The translations under genes and the position numbers were made by a program. The notes under the pieces were generated by a model that saw only the letters and a program-made list of their open reading frames with translations, searched no databases and was not told the DNA's origin. A stretch of 45,288 nt of DNA, from contig JAWVYS010000026.1 of the NCBI GenBank assembly GCA_033722555.1, forward strand, positions 1 through 45,288. Direction: 5' to 3'. Below, piece by piece: positions 1-7,784 of this stretch (position 1 is its first letter; the number at the start of each line of letters is the position of its first letter). Source of the DNA: Brumimicrobium sp033722555. Lineage in GTDB: Bacteria > Bacteroidota > Bacteroidia > Flavobacteriales_D > Crocinitomicaceae.

Positions 1-144
1 GGACGCCGGTTGGAGATCAGCTCCCATGATACCCGAATAATTCTGGTGAATTATACCTAAATAGTGCTGGCTATACGATCGTGTCGAAACGGCTAAAAAA
101 CATAAGGTTCCGAGTAAACAATAAATGAATTGTGTTTTTTTCAT
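1..144 (-). CDS. DUF5723-like secreted/outer-membrane protein, 5' end only
   Basis: The first 48 codons of a gene that runs off the left edge. The start ATG is at 144. Residues 1-25 form a signal peptide (MKKTQF, then a hydrophobic stretch ending near SYSQ). The mature start (HYLGIIHQNYSGIMGADLQP) has the 'YLG...NYSG..G..LQPAS' pattern I associate with the N-terminus of Bacteroidota DUF5723 proteins, which are predicted outer-membrane beta-barrels of unknown role. The family call rests on a short fragment and is an inference. A TATTTTTG -7 box lies 37 bases upstream, so the gene probably has its own promoter. Confidence 0.6.
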   Translation of the reverse strand, partial: MKKTQFIYCLLGTLCFLAVSTRSYSQHYLGIIHQNYSGIMGADLQPAS

Positions 145-181
145 AAGGTTTTATTTGCAGTGAGTTACAAATTACAGGTAT

Positions 182-189
182 CAAAAATA
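182..189 (-). promoter_or_regulatory. Bacteroidota -7 box for the DUF5723-like gene
   Basis: TATTTTTG on the minus strand, an exact match to TAnnTTTG, 37 bases before the ATG at 144. No clear TTG -33 element is visible. Confidence 0.45.
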
Positions 190-220
190 CATATTAACGG
201 TTAAAAAGTGAAGGTAAAAT

Positions 221-2389
221 TCATAATTCTGTTTTAAAACAGATAAGTGATTTGGAAAGATATGTATAAATGTATAAAACATTGTTGTCTTTATTAAGGT
301 AGGTATATGCTTTATCCCGCCCTTCTTTCGGAAAGTCCGGAAGGTCATTTTGTCCCGAACCGTATAAGTGTATTTTATTCTGTAAATAATCCATGACTAC
401 CAGAAACTGATTTTTTTCTGTGGAAACAAGATCAACGGTGCTGATTTCATTGAAGGGGACTTCTTGGGTGAAAACAAGGTTATTGCCATGATCAAATACC
501 ACTACTTTATTCTCTTGTTTCAAAAAAATATGGTTGTCGTCCGAACTCAGAATGCTTCCCCGGCTAAGTAAAGTAGCTTCACTGTCATTAACGGCTTTGA
601 AATAAACATTACCCTCTTGTTCGAAATAAGCTTTGACCGTGCCGTTTGTTTTTATGAAATGGTTTGCCGTAGTTTTTTCCAGGATTTCTGCCTTTGCCGG
701 ATTTTCCAGATACCCCAGGTATTGCTCGTTTTCTTCATTTACAACCCATACACGCAGGTTTCCATTTACATTTAGTGCATAAGGAATTCCTCGAAGAGGA
801 TGGCGCCCGGCCTGGATGATGGTAAGTTCTTGTCCCGAACTGTTGAGCATAGTAACTTCGCCTTTCTCGTTTCCGAAAAGGAAACGTTTTGTACCATTCC
901 ATACAAACTCGCTTATGCCGGTCGTAATCCTTTCTTCCGATTTATAAGGAAAACCTCCCACTGTATTTCCGTTTAGGTCTAGAAGATTTACATTTTTTTC
1001 AGTTCTATAAAGTACCTGATGCTTATCATTTTCGAAAATATCAATTACCGTTGGTTCACCGATGATTTTCTGATCAGAGTTTCCTTTCCAGATCAGGTTT
1101 CCGTTCGGACCGATAAGCTCGTAAGATCCGTCATCTCCCGATAGGAAAACAGATACACCTGCTCTCAAATGATCCGGAATCGGGGTAACGGTTTTAAGGT
1201 CAAGTGCAAGTCCCTTCGACCAGGTAGTTTTTTCTTCCTCCGTAATACGCTCTCCGGGTGGTTTCGTGCTCACCTCGAAAAGAAGATTTTTTTTCCAGGT
1301 AAGGCTTGTCTTTTGGCTTTTACTGATGGAGCGCATATTTACCTGCGAAGGGAGTCCCCCAAAAAACTGTTCCTTTTTATTAGGGTTAAGGGCAAGTGTC
1401 CGACCGAGCTGATAATCGACAAGAACCTGCCGTGCAATGGATTCCTTTTCAGTAAAAACCACCTTATCCTCCAGTTCTACAATGAATATACGACCCTTTC
1501 TTCTCTTTGGAAAATCTGTCGTAAGTTGAAAACCTGAAAAGGAGCGGATATCGTCCATTAAAAGAACAGAATCCTCAACGGGAGATTTTTCCAGAAGGAT
1601 TAAGCCCGGATTTTGCTGTGACCGATAATCGCTTATCAAAATAATCTCATCCTGATAAGTCGCGGTGACATATCCAAGATCCACCCAGTGACTCATTTCA
1701 CCCTGAGCAAAAACGGAGTCTTTATCCTGAGCATAAAACCTTTCCATAAAAGTATAATTGGAAATGCTTTCAGGCAGTACAGAAACAAATTCAGTCAGGT
1801 CATTTACAGGTTTTCCGTAGGTATTGTTTGGTGTGCTGCTTCTGTATTCAAAAAATCCTTTGTCCAAAGCGTAAACATCTGTTCTTTCCCAGAAACCATG
1901 CTTGTTTAGGTTCCAGAAATTTGCAGAAGCTTTTTTATCTCCCTCAATAAAGAAATCGAGTTTTTCGTTTTCGCTGTTACAGGCCTCATGCACTTTGCTG
2001 ATCAGGATGATATTGCCTTTCTTCTGAAAAGAGGTTCCTTGTTCTTTGAAAGAAGATTCGATTTGTTTGAACTCGTTTTCTTTCCAGTTGGTTTCTTTTT
2101 CGAGGATCAAAATAGGGCGTTCTCCGCTTAGATAAATCCTCAAACCTGTTAAACCCTGGATTTCCATGGATTTCACCGGTTCAACAAAAGGGTTTTTCTT
2201 TACCGCACTGAAATAGTCAACACTTTTGGTTTCCTGTATTCTGTTTACCAAAAGTACAGAACCATCCTTTTCACAAAAAATTCGCTCAGGGGCGATAGGG
2301 TTACCCTTGTAGAAAAAAAGTTCATATCCTGAGTAGGTGGTCCAGGCAATGGCTCCGGCAACAATTATGAAGAGTAATAAACGTTTCAT
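221..2389 (-). CDS. Unrecognised membrane-anchored protein with C-terminal propeller-like repeats (722 aa)
   Basis: I do not recognise a named family. Residues 1-25 are a single hydrophobic segment (signal anchor or uncleaved signal), with no lipobox. The rest looks extracytoplasmic. From about residue 405 to the end there are repeated short units of the 'GPNGNLIWKG', 'DLNGNTVGG', 'NSSGQELT', 'FDHGNNLVFTQ' type separated by predicted strands, which suggests a PQQ/WD-like beta-propeller. The N-terminal 400 residues have no motif I can name. The ATG at 2389 has its own TAGATTTG box 14 bases upstream and lies 87 bases after rnhB, so it can be transcribed independently. It may be a surface or periplasmic scaffold protein; that is inference only. 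Confidence 0.75.
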   Translation of the reverse strand: MKRLLLFIIVAGAIAWTTYSGYELFFYKGNPIAPERIFCEKDGSVLLVNRIQETKSVDYFSAVKKNPFVEPVKSMEIQGLTGLRIYLSGERPILILEKETNWKENEFKQIESSFKEQGTSFQKKGNIILISKVHEACNSENEKLDFFIEGDKKASANFWNLNKHGFWERTDVYALDKGFFEYRSSTPNNTYGKPVNDLTEFVSVLPESISNYTFMERFYAQDKDSVFAQGEMSHWVDLGYVTATYQDEIILISDYRSQQNPGLILLEKSPVEDSVLLMDDIRSFSGFQLTTDFPKRRKGRIFIVELEDKVVFTEKESIARQVLVDYQLGRTLALNPNKKEQFFGGLPSQVNMRSISKSQKTSLTWKKNLLFEVSTKPPGERITEEEKTTWSKGLALDLKTVTPIPDHLRAGVSVFLSGDDGSYELIGPNGNLIWKGNSDQKIIGEPTVIDIFENDKHQVLYRTEKNVNLLDLNGNTVGGFPYKSEERITTGISEFVWNGTKRFLFGNEKGEVTMLNSSGQELTIIQAGRHPLRGIPYALNVNGNLRVWVVNEENEQYLGYLENPAKAEILEKTTANHFIKTNGTVKAYFEQEGNVYFKAVNDSEATLLSRGSILSSDDNHIFLKQENKVVVFDHGNNLVFTQEVPFNEISTVDLVSTEKNQFLVVMDYLQNKIHLYGSGQNDLPDFPKEGRDKAYTYLNKDNNVLYIYTYLSKSLICFKTEL

Positions 2390-2403
2390 CGGATACTTTT
2401 GAA

Positions 2404-2411
2404 CAAATCTA
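2404..2411 (-). promoter_or_regulatory. -7 box for the 722-residue protein gene
   Basis: TAGATTTG on the minus strand, an exact TAnnTTTG match, 14 bases before the ATG at 2389. Confidence 0.45.
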
Positions 2412-2476
2412 AGGGTAAAAAGAGGAAGGGTGACTTTCTATACATTTTTTTGACAACATTAATATGTTGATTGTCA

Positions 2477-3085
2477 TTAGAGGTTTTTTAAATCGAAATC
2501 CAGTTCAGGTTGCGAAACAAGGGTGAAACTTTTGCGATGATATCCGGAGATACCGAATTTTTCCAAAGCATTTCGATGTTCCTTTGTACCGTAGCCTTTA
2601 TTTGTATTCCAGCTGTAATGCGGATGTTTCTTATGGAGTCTTATCATAAAGCTGTCTCTCGCTTCCTTAGCCAGGATTGAGGCCGCCGCAATTGAGGCAA
2701 ATCTTCCATCCCCTTGTATCATGCAGTGGTGTTTGAGTTTTTTATACGGCTTAAATCTGTTTCCGTCGATGAGAAGACTGGTTGGTTTCGTTTTTAATTT
2801 GTTCAGAGCGAGATGCATTGCCATGAAACTGGCATTTAATATATTTATCTTGTCGATGGTGAGATGATCAACGAAAGCTACACCATAACTGATCGCCGAT
2901 TCCTTGATGATATTATTCAGTTCTGCCCTGATCTGAGGGGTCAACTGTTTTGAATCATTAAGTAATGGATGATGAAAATCACGTGGAAGAATAACCGCTG
3001 CTGCGACAACAGGTCCTGCAAGACACCCTCTTCCGGCTTCATCACACCCTGCTTCAATTTCATTCTCTTCGTAAAACGGCAGCAT
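2477..3085 (-). CDS. rnhB: Ribonuclease HII
   Basis: Cytoplasmic endonuclease that cuts the RNA strand of RNA-DNA hybrids and nicks at single ribonucleotides misincorporated in DNA. With the start chosen here (202 aa) the signature CDEAGRG carries the first two metal ligands, D15 and E16. The third, D107, is in LLIDGN. The fourth, D126, is in QGDGRFASIAAASILAK, followed by EARD (D144). All four catalytic carboxylates are present and the length is normal. I chose ATG 3085 over an in-frame TTG at 3103 because that TTG is the end of a perfect -7 promoter box (3101-3108). Divergent from the small secreted protein at 3225. Confidence 0.96.
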   Translation of the reverse strand: MLPFYEENEIEAGCDEAGRGCLAGPVVAAAVILPRDFHHPLLNDSKQLTPQIRAELNNIIKESAISYGVAFVDHLTIDKINILNASFMAMHLALNKLKTKPTSLLIDGNRFKPYKKLKHHCMIQGDGRFASIAAASILAKEARDSFMIRLHKKHPHYSWNTNKGYGTKEHRNALEKFGISGYHRKSFTLVSQPELDFDLKNL

Positions 3086-3100
3086 AATTCTTTTTGGAAT

Positions 3101-3108
3101 CAAAAATA
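3101..3108 (-). promoter_or_regulatory. -7 box of rnhB (decides the start codon)
   Basis: TATTTTTG on the minus strand, an exact TAnnTTTG match, 15 bases before ATG 3085. Its terminal TTG would otherwise be read as an upstream start codon. Confidence 0.5.
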
Positions 3109-3224
3109 AATACCATTCATGGCATAAATTTTGTAATTATTCAATCAGTTGATAAAATTAGATAGATTTTTTTGGTGATGCAACTTATTTTTATCACTTT
3201 TAGTCTATAAATAAACGAAAAACT

Positions 3225-3587
3225 ATGAAAAAATTAATGATACTATTCGCTGTTTCCCTTTTCTCACTTGGGTTATCTGCTCAGAATGCAAAGGTGGAAG
3301 GCAATAAGGAAGCCTTGAAAAAGAATGTCGAAAAGGGTGTGATTGAATTTATAATGCCTGAAAATACACAGGCTGCTGAGATCGAAAAATCAGCTCAGTA
3401 CTACGTTGATTATTTCACTGTCCAGTACAATCCTACGACCCGTGTTGCCAAGATAACGATGGTTGACAATACTCCTGAATCAAGACGAGTGATCAACAGA
3501 TTGCTTCTTTCAAACGGTGTTAGAACCATAGAATTTGACGGACAGAAATATTCGATAAGTGATTTTTACTCGAACTTTCTCGAATAA
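3225..3587 (+). CDS. Small secreted protein, possible HMA-like fold
   Basis: 120 residues with a clear signal peptide (MKKLMILFAVSLFSLGLSAQ). The mature part has no named motif. The order VIEFIMP (strand), AEIEKSAQYYVDYF (helix), VQYNPTTRVAKITMV (two strands), SRRVINRLLLSNGV (helix), RTIEFDG (strand) resembles the beta-alpha-beta-beta-alpha-beta pattern of heavy-metal-associated domains. The metal-binding CxxC is absent, so metal transport is not implied. Likely periplasmic. It is a single-gene unit: divergent from rnhB and closed by a strong terminator 27 bases after the stop. Confidence 0.85.
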   Translation: MKKLMILFAVSLFSLGLSAQNAKVEGNKEALKKNVEKGVIEFIMPENTQAAEIEKSAQYYVDYFTVQYNPTTRVAKITMVDNTPESRRVINRLLLSNGVRTIEFDGQKYSISDFYSNFLE

Positions 3588-3613
3588 GGCTGAATAATTA
3601 ATCTTAAGATATT

Positions 3614-3639
3614 AAAGCCCGGCGATTATGTCGGGCTTT
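3614..3639 (+). terminator. Intrinsic terminator after the small secreted protein
   Basis: Perfect 8-bp stem AAAGCCCG / CGGGCTTT with a 10-base loop, running into a short T tract. Confidence 0.85.
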
Positions 3640-3726
3640 TTATTTATGTAAGTATCCGTCCAAACATATTTGAGCCCGTTCAAATTAGTTGGTGTTGATC
3701 AGCAGCCACGGTTTAATCAAAAATTT

Positions 3727-3734
3727 TAATTTTG
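3727..3734 (+). promoter_or_regulatory. -7 box of the DUF4920 lipoprotein gene
   Basis: TAATTTTG, an exact TAnnTTTG match, 12 bases before ATG 3747. The TTG at 3732-3734 inside the box is in frame with the gene but is better read as promoter than as a start. The implied 5' leader is only a few bases long. Confidence 0.5.
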
Positions 3735-3746
3735 CACAAAAAAAAC

Positions 3747-4277
3747 ATGAACAAACAATTTTATTTCATTGGCTTACTTGCGCTTTCGATGCTGATAAGT
3801 TGCACAAACAATGCGCAGGAAGGAGAAACAGAGGGAGAACAACTGGAACAAGGAGATACAACGACCGTGACGGTGGTTGAAACTGAATTCGGTCCGAAGA
3901 AAGTGGATATTACAAAAGCAGTATCCACCGAAGAAATGCTAAAGCAGTTTGAAGGTAAAACCGAAATGGATGCAACCATTAAAGCGAACATCACAGAAGT
4001 GTGCTCCAAAATGGGATGCTGGGTACGAATCGATCAGGGTGACGGCGAAACGATAATGGTTATCTTTAAGGATCACTTCACGATTCCCACAGAAACTGCT
4101 GCAGGAACGGTGGCCTATTTGACCGGTAAAGCAGTTCAGGATACGATCTCTGTAGATGAACGCAGACATTATCTTGAGGATGCTAACGCTTCAAAAGAAG
4201 AGATCATGGCCATTACTGAACCGGAGTATACCGTGAGTTTTATTGCAGAAGGTATCAAACTCGAAGAGAAAAAATAA
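3747..4277 (+). CDS. DUF4920-family lipoprotein
   Basis: 176 residues from ATG 3747. The N-terminus is a lipoprotein signal: hydrophobic core then LISC (lipobox), so it is probably a periplasm-facing lipoprotein. After an acidic Glu/Thr-rich linker (about residues 24-45) comes a domain with the DUF4920 hallmarks: VCSKMGCWVRID, MVIFKDHF, the VDERRHYLEDANASKEEI stretch, and a closing strand VSFIAEGIKL. The family occurs widely in Bacteroidota; its function is unknown. The two conserved Cys in the CxxxGCW motif could form a redox pair or bind metal, which is speculation. It ends at a strong bidirectional terminator shared with the acyl-CoA dehydrogenase. Confidence 0.85.
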   Translation: MNKQFYFIGLLALSMLISCTNNAQEGETEGEQLEQGDTTTVTVVETEFGPKKVDITKAVSTEEMLKQFEGKTEMDATIKANITEVCSKMGCWVRIDQGDGETIMVIFKDHFTIPTETAAGTVAYLTGKAVQDTISVDERRHYLEDANASKEEIMAITEPEYTVSFIAEGIKLEEKK

Positions 4278-4293
4278 TTTTTCAATAGGAATA

Positions 4294-4329
4294 AAAAAAG
4301 AGGGAAAGTTTTGGCTTTCCCTCTTTTTT
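4294..4329. terminator. Bidirectional terminator between convergent genes
   Basis: 15-bp stem (A-tract plus GAGGGAAAG paired with CTTTCCCTC plus T-tract) with a 6-base loop TTTTGG. The flanking A and T runs make it work in both directions for the lipoprotein (+) and acyl-CoA dehydrogenase (-) genes. Confidence 0.92.
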
Positions 4330-4346
4330 ATTGTGATTTTCCTTTA

Positions 4347-6131
4347 CTAAAAATCATATTTATTGCTTTCAATCACACGCTTGGCGATTTTCTGGCGTGC
4401 TTCTTTCGGATTGAAACCATCGGATTTTGTGAATCTTTTCAGTCCCATAAGCATCATTTTTGCTTCATCTCCTTCCGCAAAGGAATTAATAGCATCCTTA
4501 GCGGCTTTTCTTATGTTGTCTGCTGAGTCATAAATGTATGTTTTCGCTATGGCAATCTCGTGCTCACAGGCTGTCTCTCCTTTCATAGCGATGAGCTTTT
4601 CCACCCTTAAAAGAACAGATTCGGCCTGATAAGTAATAATTGACAAGTCAGCAATATTCATAAGTACTTCCTGTTCTTTTGCGAGGGTTTGCATCAATTT
4701 TTGAACGGCTGAGCCTGCAACCATCAAGATAGCTTTTTTGAAACCCTTCAATAATTTATGTTCAGCACTGAATATACCTTCATTAGTATCTCCCATTTCA
4801 GGAATACTCATGAGTTCTCCCGCTACTGCTTGCGCCGGGCCCATCAGATCCAGTTCGCCTTTCATAGCTCTTTTCAATACCATATCAACGGTGAGCATCC
4901 GGTTGATTTCATTCGTCCCTTCAAATATCCGGTTGATTCTTGAATCGCGGTAGGCTCTTTCTACGGGTGATTCGGCAGAATATCCCATTCCACCGTAAAT
5001 TTGAACCGCTTCGTCAACTACGTAATCAAGGCATTCAGATCCTGCAACTTTCAGCATCGCACATTCCGGAGCAAACTGTTCGATCCCCTTTAGTGTGGCC
5101 TCAGCTTTTGTGAGTCCTTCACTCATATAAGCTTCAATGGCATCGTCGATGTTTTGTCCTGCGCGGTAAGTAGCTGATTCAAGCACGTATGCTTTGATTA
5201 CCTGTTCAGCGATTTTATGACGGATAGCTCCGTATTTGGAGATTGGTCTTCCAAATTGCTCTCTTTCATTGGCATAATTAATTGAATGATTGATGGCGTC
5301 CTTTGCACCACCTAGTACTCCTGCGGCCAATTTGATCCTACCAATGTTCAAAATGTTCAGAGCGATCTTAAAACCATTCCCTCTTTCGGAAAGTAAATTT
5401 TCGGCCGGAACTTTCACGTTATTAAAAAATACCTGGCGCGTGGATGATCCTTTGATTCCCATTTTCTTTTCTTCAGGATTGAGAGAAATCCCTTCGGAAT
5501 CTGCCTCCACTAAAAAGGCACTCAGATTTTTGTCGTCATCTATTTTTGCAAAAACGGTAAAAAAATCTGCGAAGCCACCGTTGGTAATCCACATTTTTTG
5601 TCCGTTTAGAATATAATGTTTACCGTCTTCAGTAGGTTCGGCTTTTGTTTTTCCGGAATTGGCATCCGATCCGCTGGATGGTTCTGTTAAACAATAGGCT
5701 GCTTTCCATTCGCCGCTTGCAAGCTTTGGGATGTATTTCTTTTTCTGATCCTCATTCCCGTAATAAAGAAGCGGAAGGGTTCCTATACCTGTGTGTGCGC
5801 CATAGGCCACTGAAAAAGAGTATCCCTTTCCCAGACGTTCAGTGCTTAATAAGGAAGTCTTAAAATCTACGCCCATTCCACCGAGATCCTCGGGTACCGA
5901 CATTCCAAGTAGGCCAAGTTCACCCGCCTTATCTAATATAGATGGCATCAAACCTTCTTCCATTTTATCTATCCTATCTAAATTCGGGAGAACCTCCTGC
6001 TTAATGAAGTCATCACACATGGCGGCGATCATTTTTTGCTCCTCATTCCATTCTTCAGGTATGAAAATTTCCTCGGGACGAGTATCTCGGATAATAAATT
6101 CTCCCCCTTTGATTGCTTTTTTTTCAGACAT
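4347..6131 (-). CDS. Acyl-CoA dehydrogenase (long-chain/VLCAD-like, 594 aa)
   Basis: FAD-dependent flavoenzyme that oxidises acyl-CoA to trans-2-enoyl-CoA, the first step of fatty-acid beta-oxidation. Visible family signatures are YCLTEPSSGSDANS (FAD/substrate binding), the IYGGMGYSAESPVERAYRD segment, and RIFEGTNEINR, whose Glu occupies the catalytic-base position in the VLCAD-like subgroup. The ~590-residue length exceeds the ~380 of short/medium-chain enzymes. The extra C-terminal ~170 residues are mainly helical, as in VLCAD/ACAD9-type enzymes. No other beta-oxidation gene is adjacent; it is divergent from ribF. Chain-length preference is inferred from architecture only. Confidence 0.93.
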   Translation of the reverse strand: MSEKKAIKGGEFIIRDTRPEEIFIPEEWNEEQKMIAAMCDDFIKQEVLPNLDRIDKMEEGLMPSILDKAGELGLLGMSVPEDLGGMGVDFKTSLLSTERLGKGYSFSVAYGAHTGIGTLPLLYYGNEDQKKKYIPKLASGEWKAAYCLTEPSSGSDANSGKTKAEPTEDGKHYILNGQKMWITNGGFADFFTVFAKIDDDKNLSAFLVEADSEGISLNPEEKKMGIKGSSTRQVFFNNVKVPAENLLSERGNGFKIALNILNIGRIKLAAGVLGGAKDAINHSINYANEREQFGRPISKYGAIRHKIAEQVIKAYVLESATYRAGQNIDDAIEAYMSEGLTKAEATLKGIEQFAPECAMLKVAGSECLDYVVDEAVQIYGGMGYSAESPVERAYRDSRINRIFEGTNEINRMLTVDMVLKRAMKGELDLMGPAQAVAGELMSIPEMGDTNEGIFSAEHKLLKGFKKAILMVAGSAVQKLMQTLAKEQEVLMNIADLSIITYQAESVLLRVEKLIAMKGETACEHEIAIAKTYIYDSADNIRKAAKDAINSFAEGDEAKMMLMGLKRFTKSDGFNPKEARQKIAKRVIESNKYDF

Positions 6132-6249
6132 TTTGATATAGTTTAATGTTTTAAATTGCTCAACTGTCGGGTAAATATATATGTTTTATTTTTACTATGC
6201 AAGCATATCATTTAAGAATATTGGAATAAAAACAGGCGATTATTTTCTC

Positions 6250-6278
6250 TTGCAGGCCAATTGAAAATCTTATCTTTG
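6250..6278 (+). promoter_or_regulatory. Promoter of ribF
   Basis: TTG at 6250-6252, 18-base spacer, then TATCTTTG at 6271-6278: a full Bacteroidota -33/-7 arrangement 15 bases before the start codon. Confidence 0.55.
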
Positions 6279-6292
6279 AAAAAAAGAGTGAA

Positions 6293-7237
6293 GTGAAGAT
6301 TTTTCAAGGATTTGAGGAGTTAACAAAAATACCTAACCCTGTGCTTACGATTGGAACTTTCGATGGAGTACATTTAGGTCACCAAAAGATAATCAAGCAA
6401 CTAAATACAAAGGCTCAGGAAGTCGGAGGAGAATCTGTGCTCTTTACTTTTTACCCCCACCCGCGGATGGTTTTGTTTCCTCAAAACCATGGTTTGAAGC
6501 TTATTCAAACGCAGGTTGAAAAACTTGAAAAACTTGAGAGGGTCGGACTTCAGAATGTGATCGTACATCCCTTTACCAAGCGGTTTTCGCGTTTGAGTGC
6601 GGTTGAATTCGTTAGAGATTTTCTTGTAAACCAGCTGAATGTTAAAACAGTGGTAATAGGTTATGATCATCAGTTCGGAAAGAACAGGGAAGGTTCTCTC
6701 GAACTTCTTCAAGAACTTGCTCCGATATACGGGTTTGATGTAATCGAAATAGGTCCTCAAGACATCGACGATGTCAATGTAAGTTCAACCAAGATCAGAA
6801 GAGCAATTGAAACCGGGGATATCGAAACTGCAAATACATTTCTGGGTGAACCTTTTGAAATCAACGGCACCGTGGTTCAAGGAAAGGAGATAGGAAGATC
6901 GCTCGGTTATCCAACAGCCAACCTTGACGTTTACAGTGAAGTCAAATTATTGCCTCAAATCGGAGTATATGCCGTAAGGGTCGTTCTTGACAATAAATCG
7001 GAATATTTCGGGTTGTTGAATGTAGGTTTGCGACCAACGGTTGATGAGTCTACTGATGTTACCGTCGAGGTGCATATCCTGGATTTCAGCGGAGACATAT
7101 ACGGGCAAAACCTCACGCTCAAAGTCTTGAAAAGAGTGAGGGACGAGCAGAAATACGAGACAAGAGAAGAATTAAAAACACAAATTGGAAAAGATGTTGA
7201 AATGGCTCGCCATTGGATTGATCATTTTAACTGGTGA
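6293..7237 (+). CDS. ribF: Bifunctional riboflavin kinase / FMN adenylyltransferase
   Basis: Converts riboflavin to FMN (kinase) and FMN to FAD (adenylyltransferase) in the cytoplasm. The N-terminal domain (about 1-185) has the nucleotidyltransferase motif TIGTFDGVHLGHQ (H27, H30) and SSTKIRRAIETGD. The C-terminal kinase domain (about 185-310) has GKEIGRSLGYPTANLD with the metal/ATP-binding PTAN. The 314 aa length is standard. The start is GTG 6293: the nearest in-frame upstream option is closed and the promoter sits directly upstream. The 3' end overlaps the next gene by 44 bases, so the two are translated from one message. Confidence 0.96.
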   Translation: MKIFQGFEELTKIPNPVLTIGTFDGVHLGHQKIIKQLNTKAQEVGGESVLFTFYPHPRMVLFPQNHGLKLIQTQVEKLEKLERVGLQNVIVHPFTKRFSRLSAVEFVRDFLVNQLNVKTVVIGYDHQFGKNREGSLELLQELAPIYGFDVIEIGPQDIDDVNVSSTKIRRAIETGDIETANTFLGEPFEINGTVVQGKEIGRSLGYPTANLDVYSEVKLLPQIGVYAVRVVLDNKSEYFGLLNVGLRPTVDESTDVTVEVHILDFSGDIYGQNLTLKVLKRVRDEQKYETREELKTQIGKDVEMARHWIDHFNW

Positions 7238-7778
7238 ATTAACTTTCGGTCAGTTACCGGTTGATACGCTCCGTTATTATTCTTTGCAAGAGGTAAAGAA
7301 TGCGGATCCTGATACCGTTCTTGCTCTTGACCTTTCCAAAGAGAAGTTAGAAAAACTTCCTGCTGACCTAAAAAAGTACAACAACATCCGGGGTTTGAAA
7401 CTGACCAAAAATAAGCTTACTGAACTTCCTGACTTTTTCAAGGATTTCAAGGAACTTAGATTTCTTTATGCCGACAAAAACAGATTTTCATCATTTCCTT
7501 CTGAGATTTTTCATTTAAAAAGACTTGAATGGCTGGATATCAGCAGGAACAAGATTTCTACGATTCCTGAAGGGATAAAGGCGCTTGAAAATCTGGTTTT
7601 CCTCGATATCTGGGATAATCGTATCGAAAGTATTTCTCCTGCTTTGACGGAACTGAAAAAACTTCAGTGGCTTGACCTTCGCGGCACAACCTTTTCTCCA
7701 GATTTCGTTGAAGAATGGACCAATGCATTTCCTCAGGCAACCGTAAAATTTGATAATCCCTGTGATTGCCTGAAATGA
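7194..7778 (+). CDS. Secreted leucine-rich-repeat protein
   Basis: 194 residues from ATG 7194, which lies inside the 3' end of ribF in another frame. Residues 1-20 are a signal peptide (MLKWLAIGLIILTGELTFGQ), so the product is exported. The rest is about five consecutive 23-residue leucine-rich repeats of the LxxLxLxxNxLxxLP type (LKLTKNKLTELPDFF, LYADKNRFSSFPSEI, LDISRNKISTIPEGI, LDIWDNRIESISPAL, LDLRGTTFSPDF), ending with a CDC near the C-terminus. Such repeats are protein-binding scaffolds; the partner is unknown. An in-frame TTG at 7185 is an alternative start but would spoil the signal peptide little. Convergent with the histidine kinase with only 6 bases between stops. Confidence 0.88.
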   Translation: MLKWLAIGLIILTGELTFGQLPVDTLRYYSLQEVKNADPDTVLALDLSKEKLEKLPADLKKYNNIRGLKLTKNKLTELPDFFKDFKELRFLYADKNRFSSFPSEIFHLKRLEWLDISRNKISTIPEGIKALENLVFLDIWDNRIESISPALTELKKLQWLDLRGTTFSPDFVEEWTNAFPQATVKFDNPCDCLK

Positions 7779-7784
7779 GTAGAT

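Noticed and set aside
3689..3880. Alternative plus-strand frame over the DUF4920 gene start
   Set aside because: It overlaps the lipoprotein's signal peptide in another frame and has no support; the DUF4920 frame is conserved.
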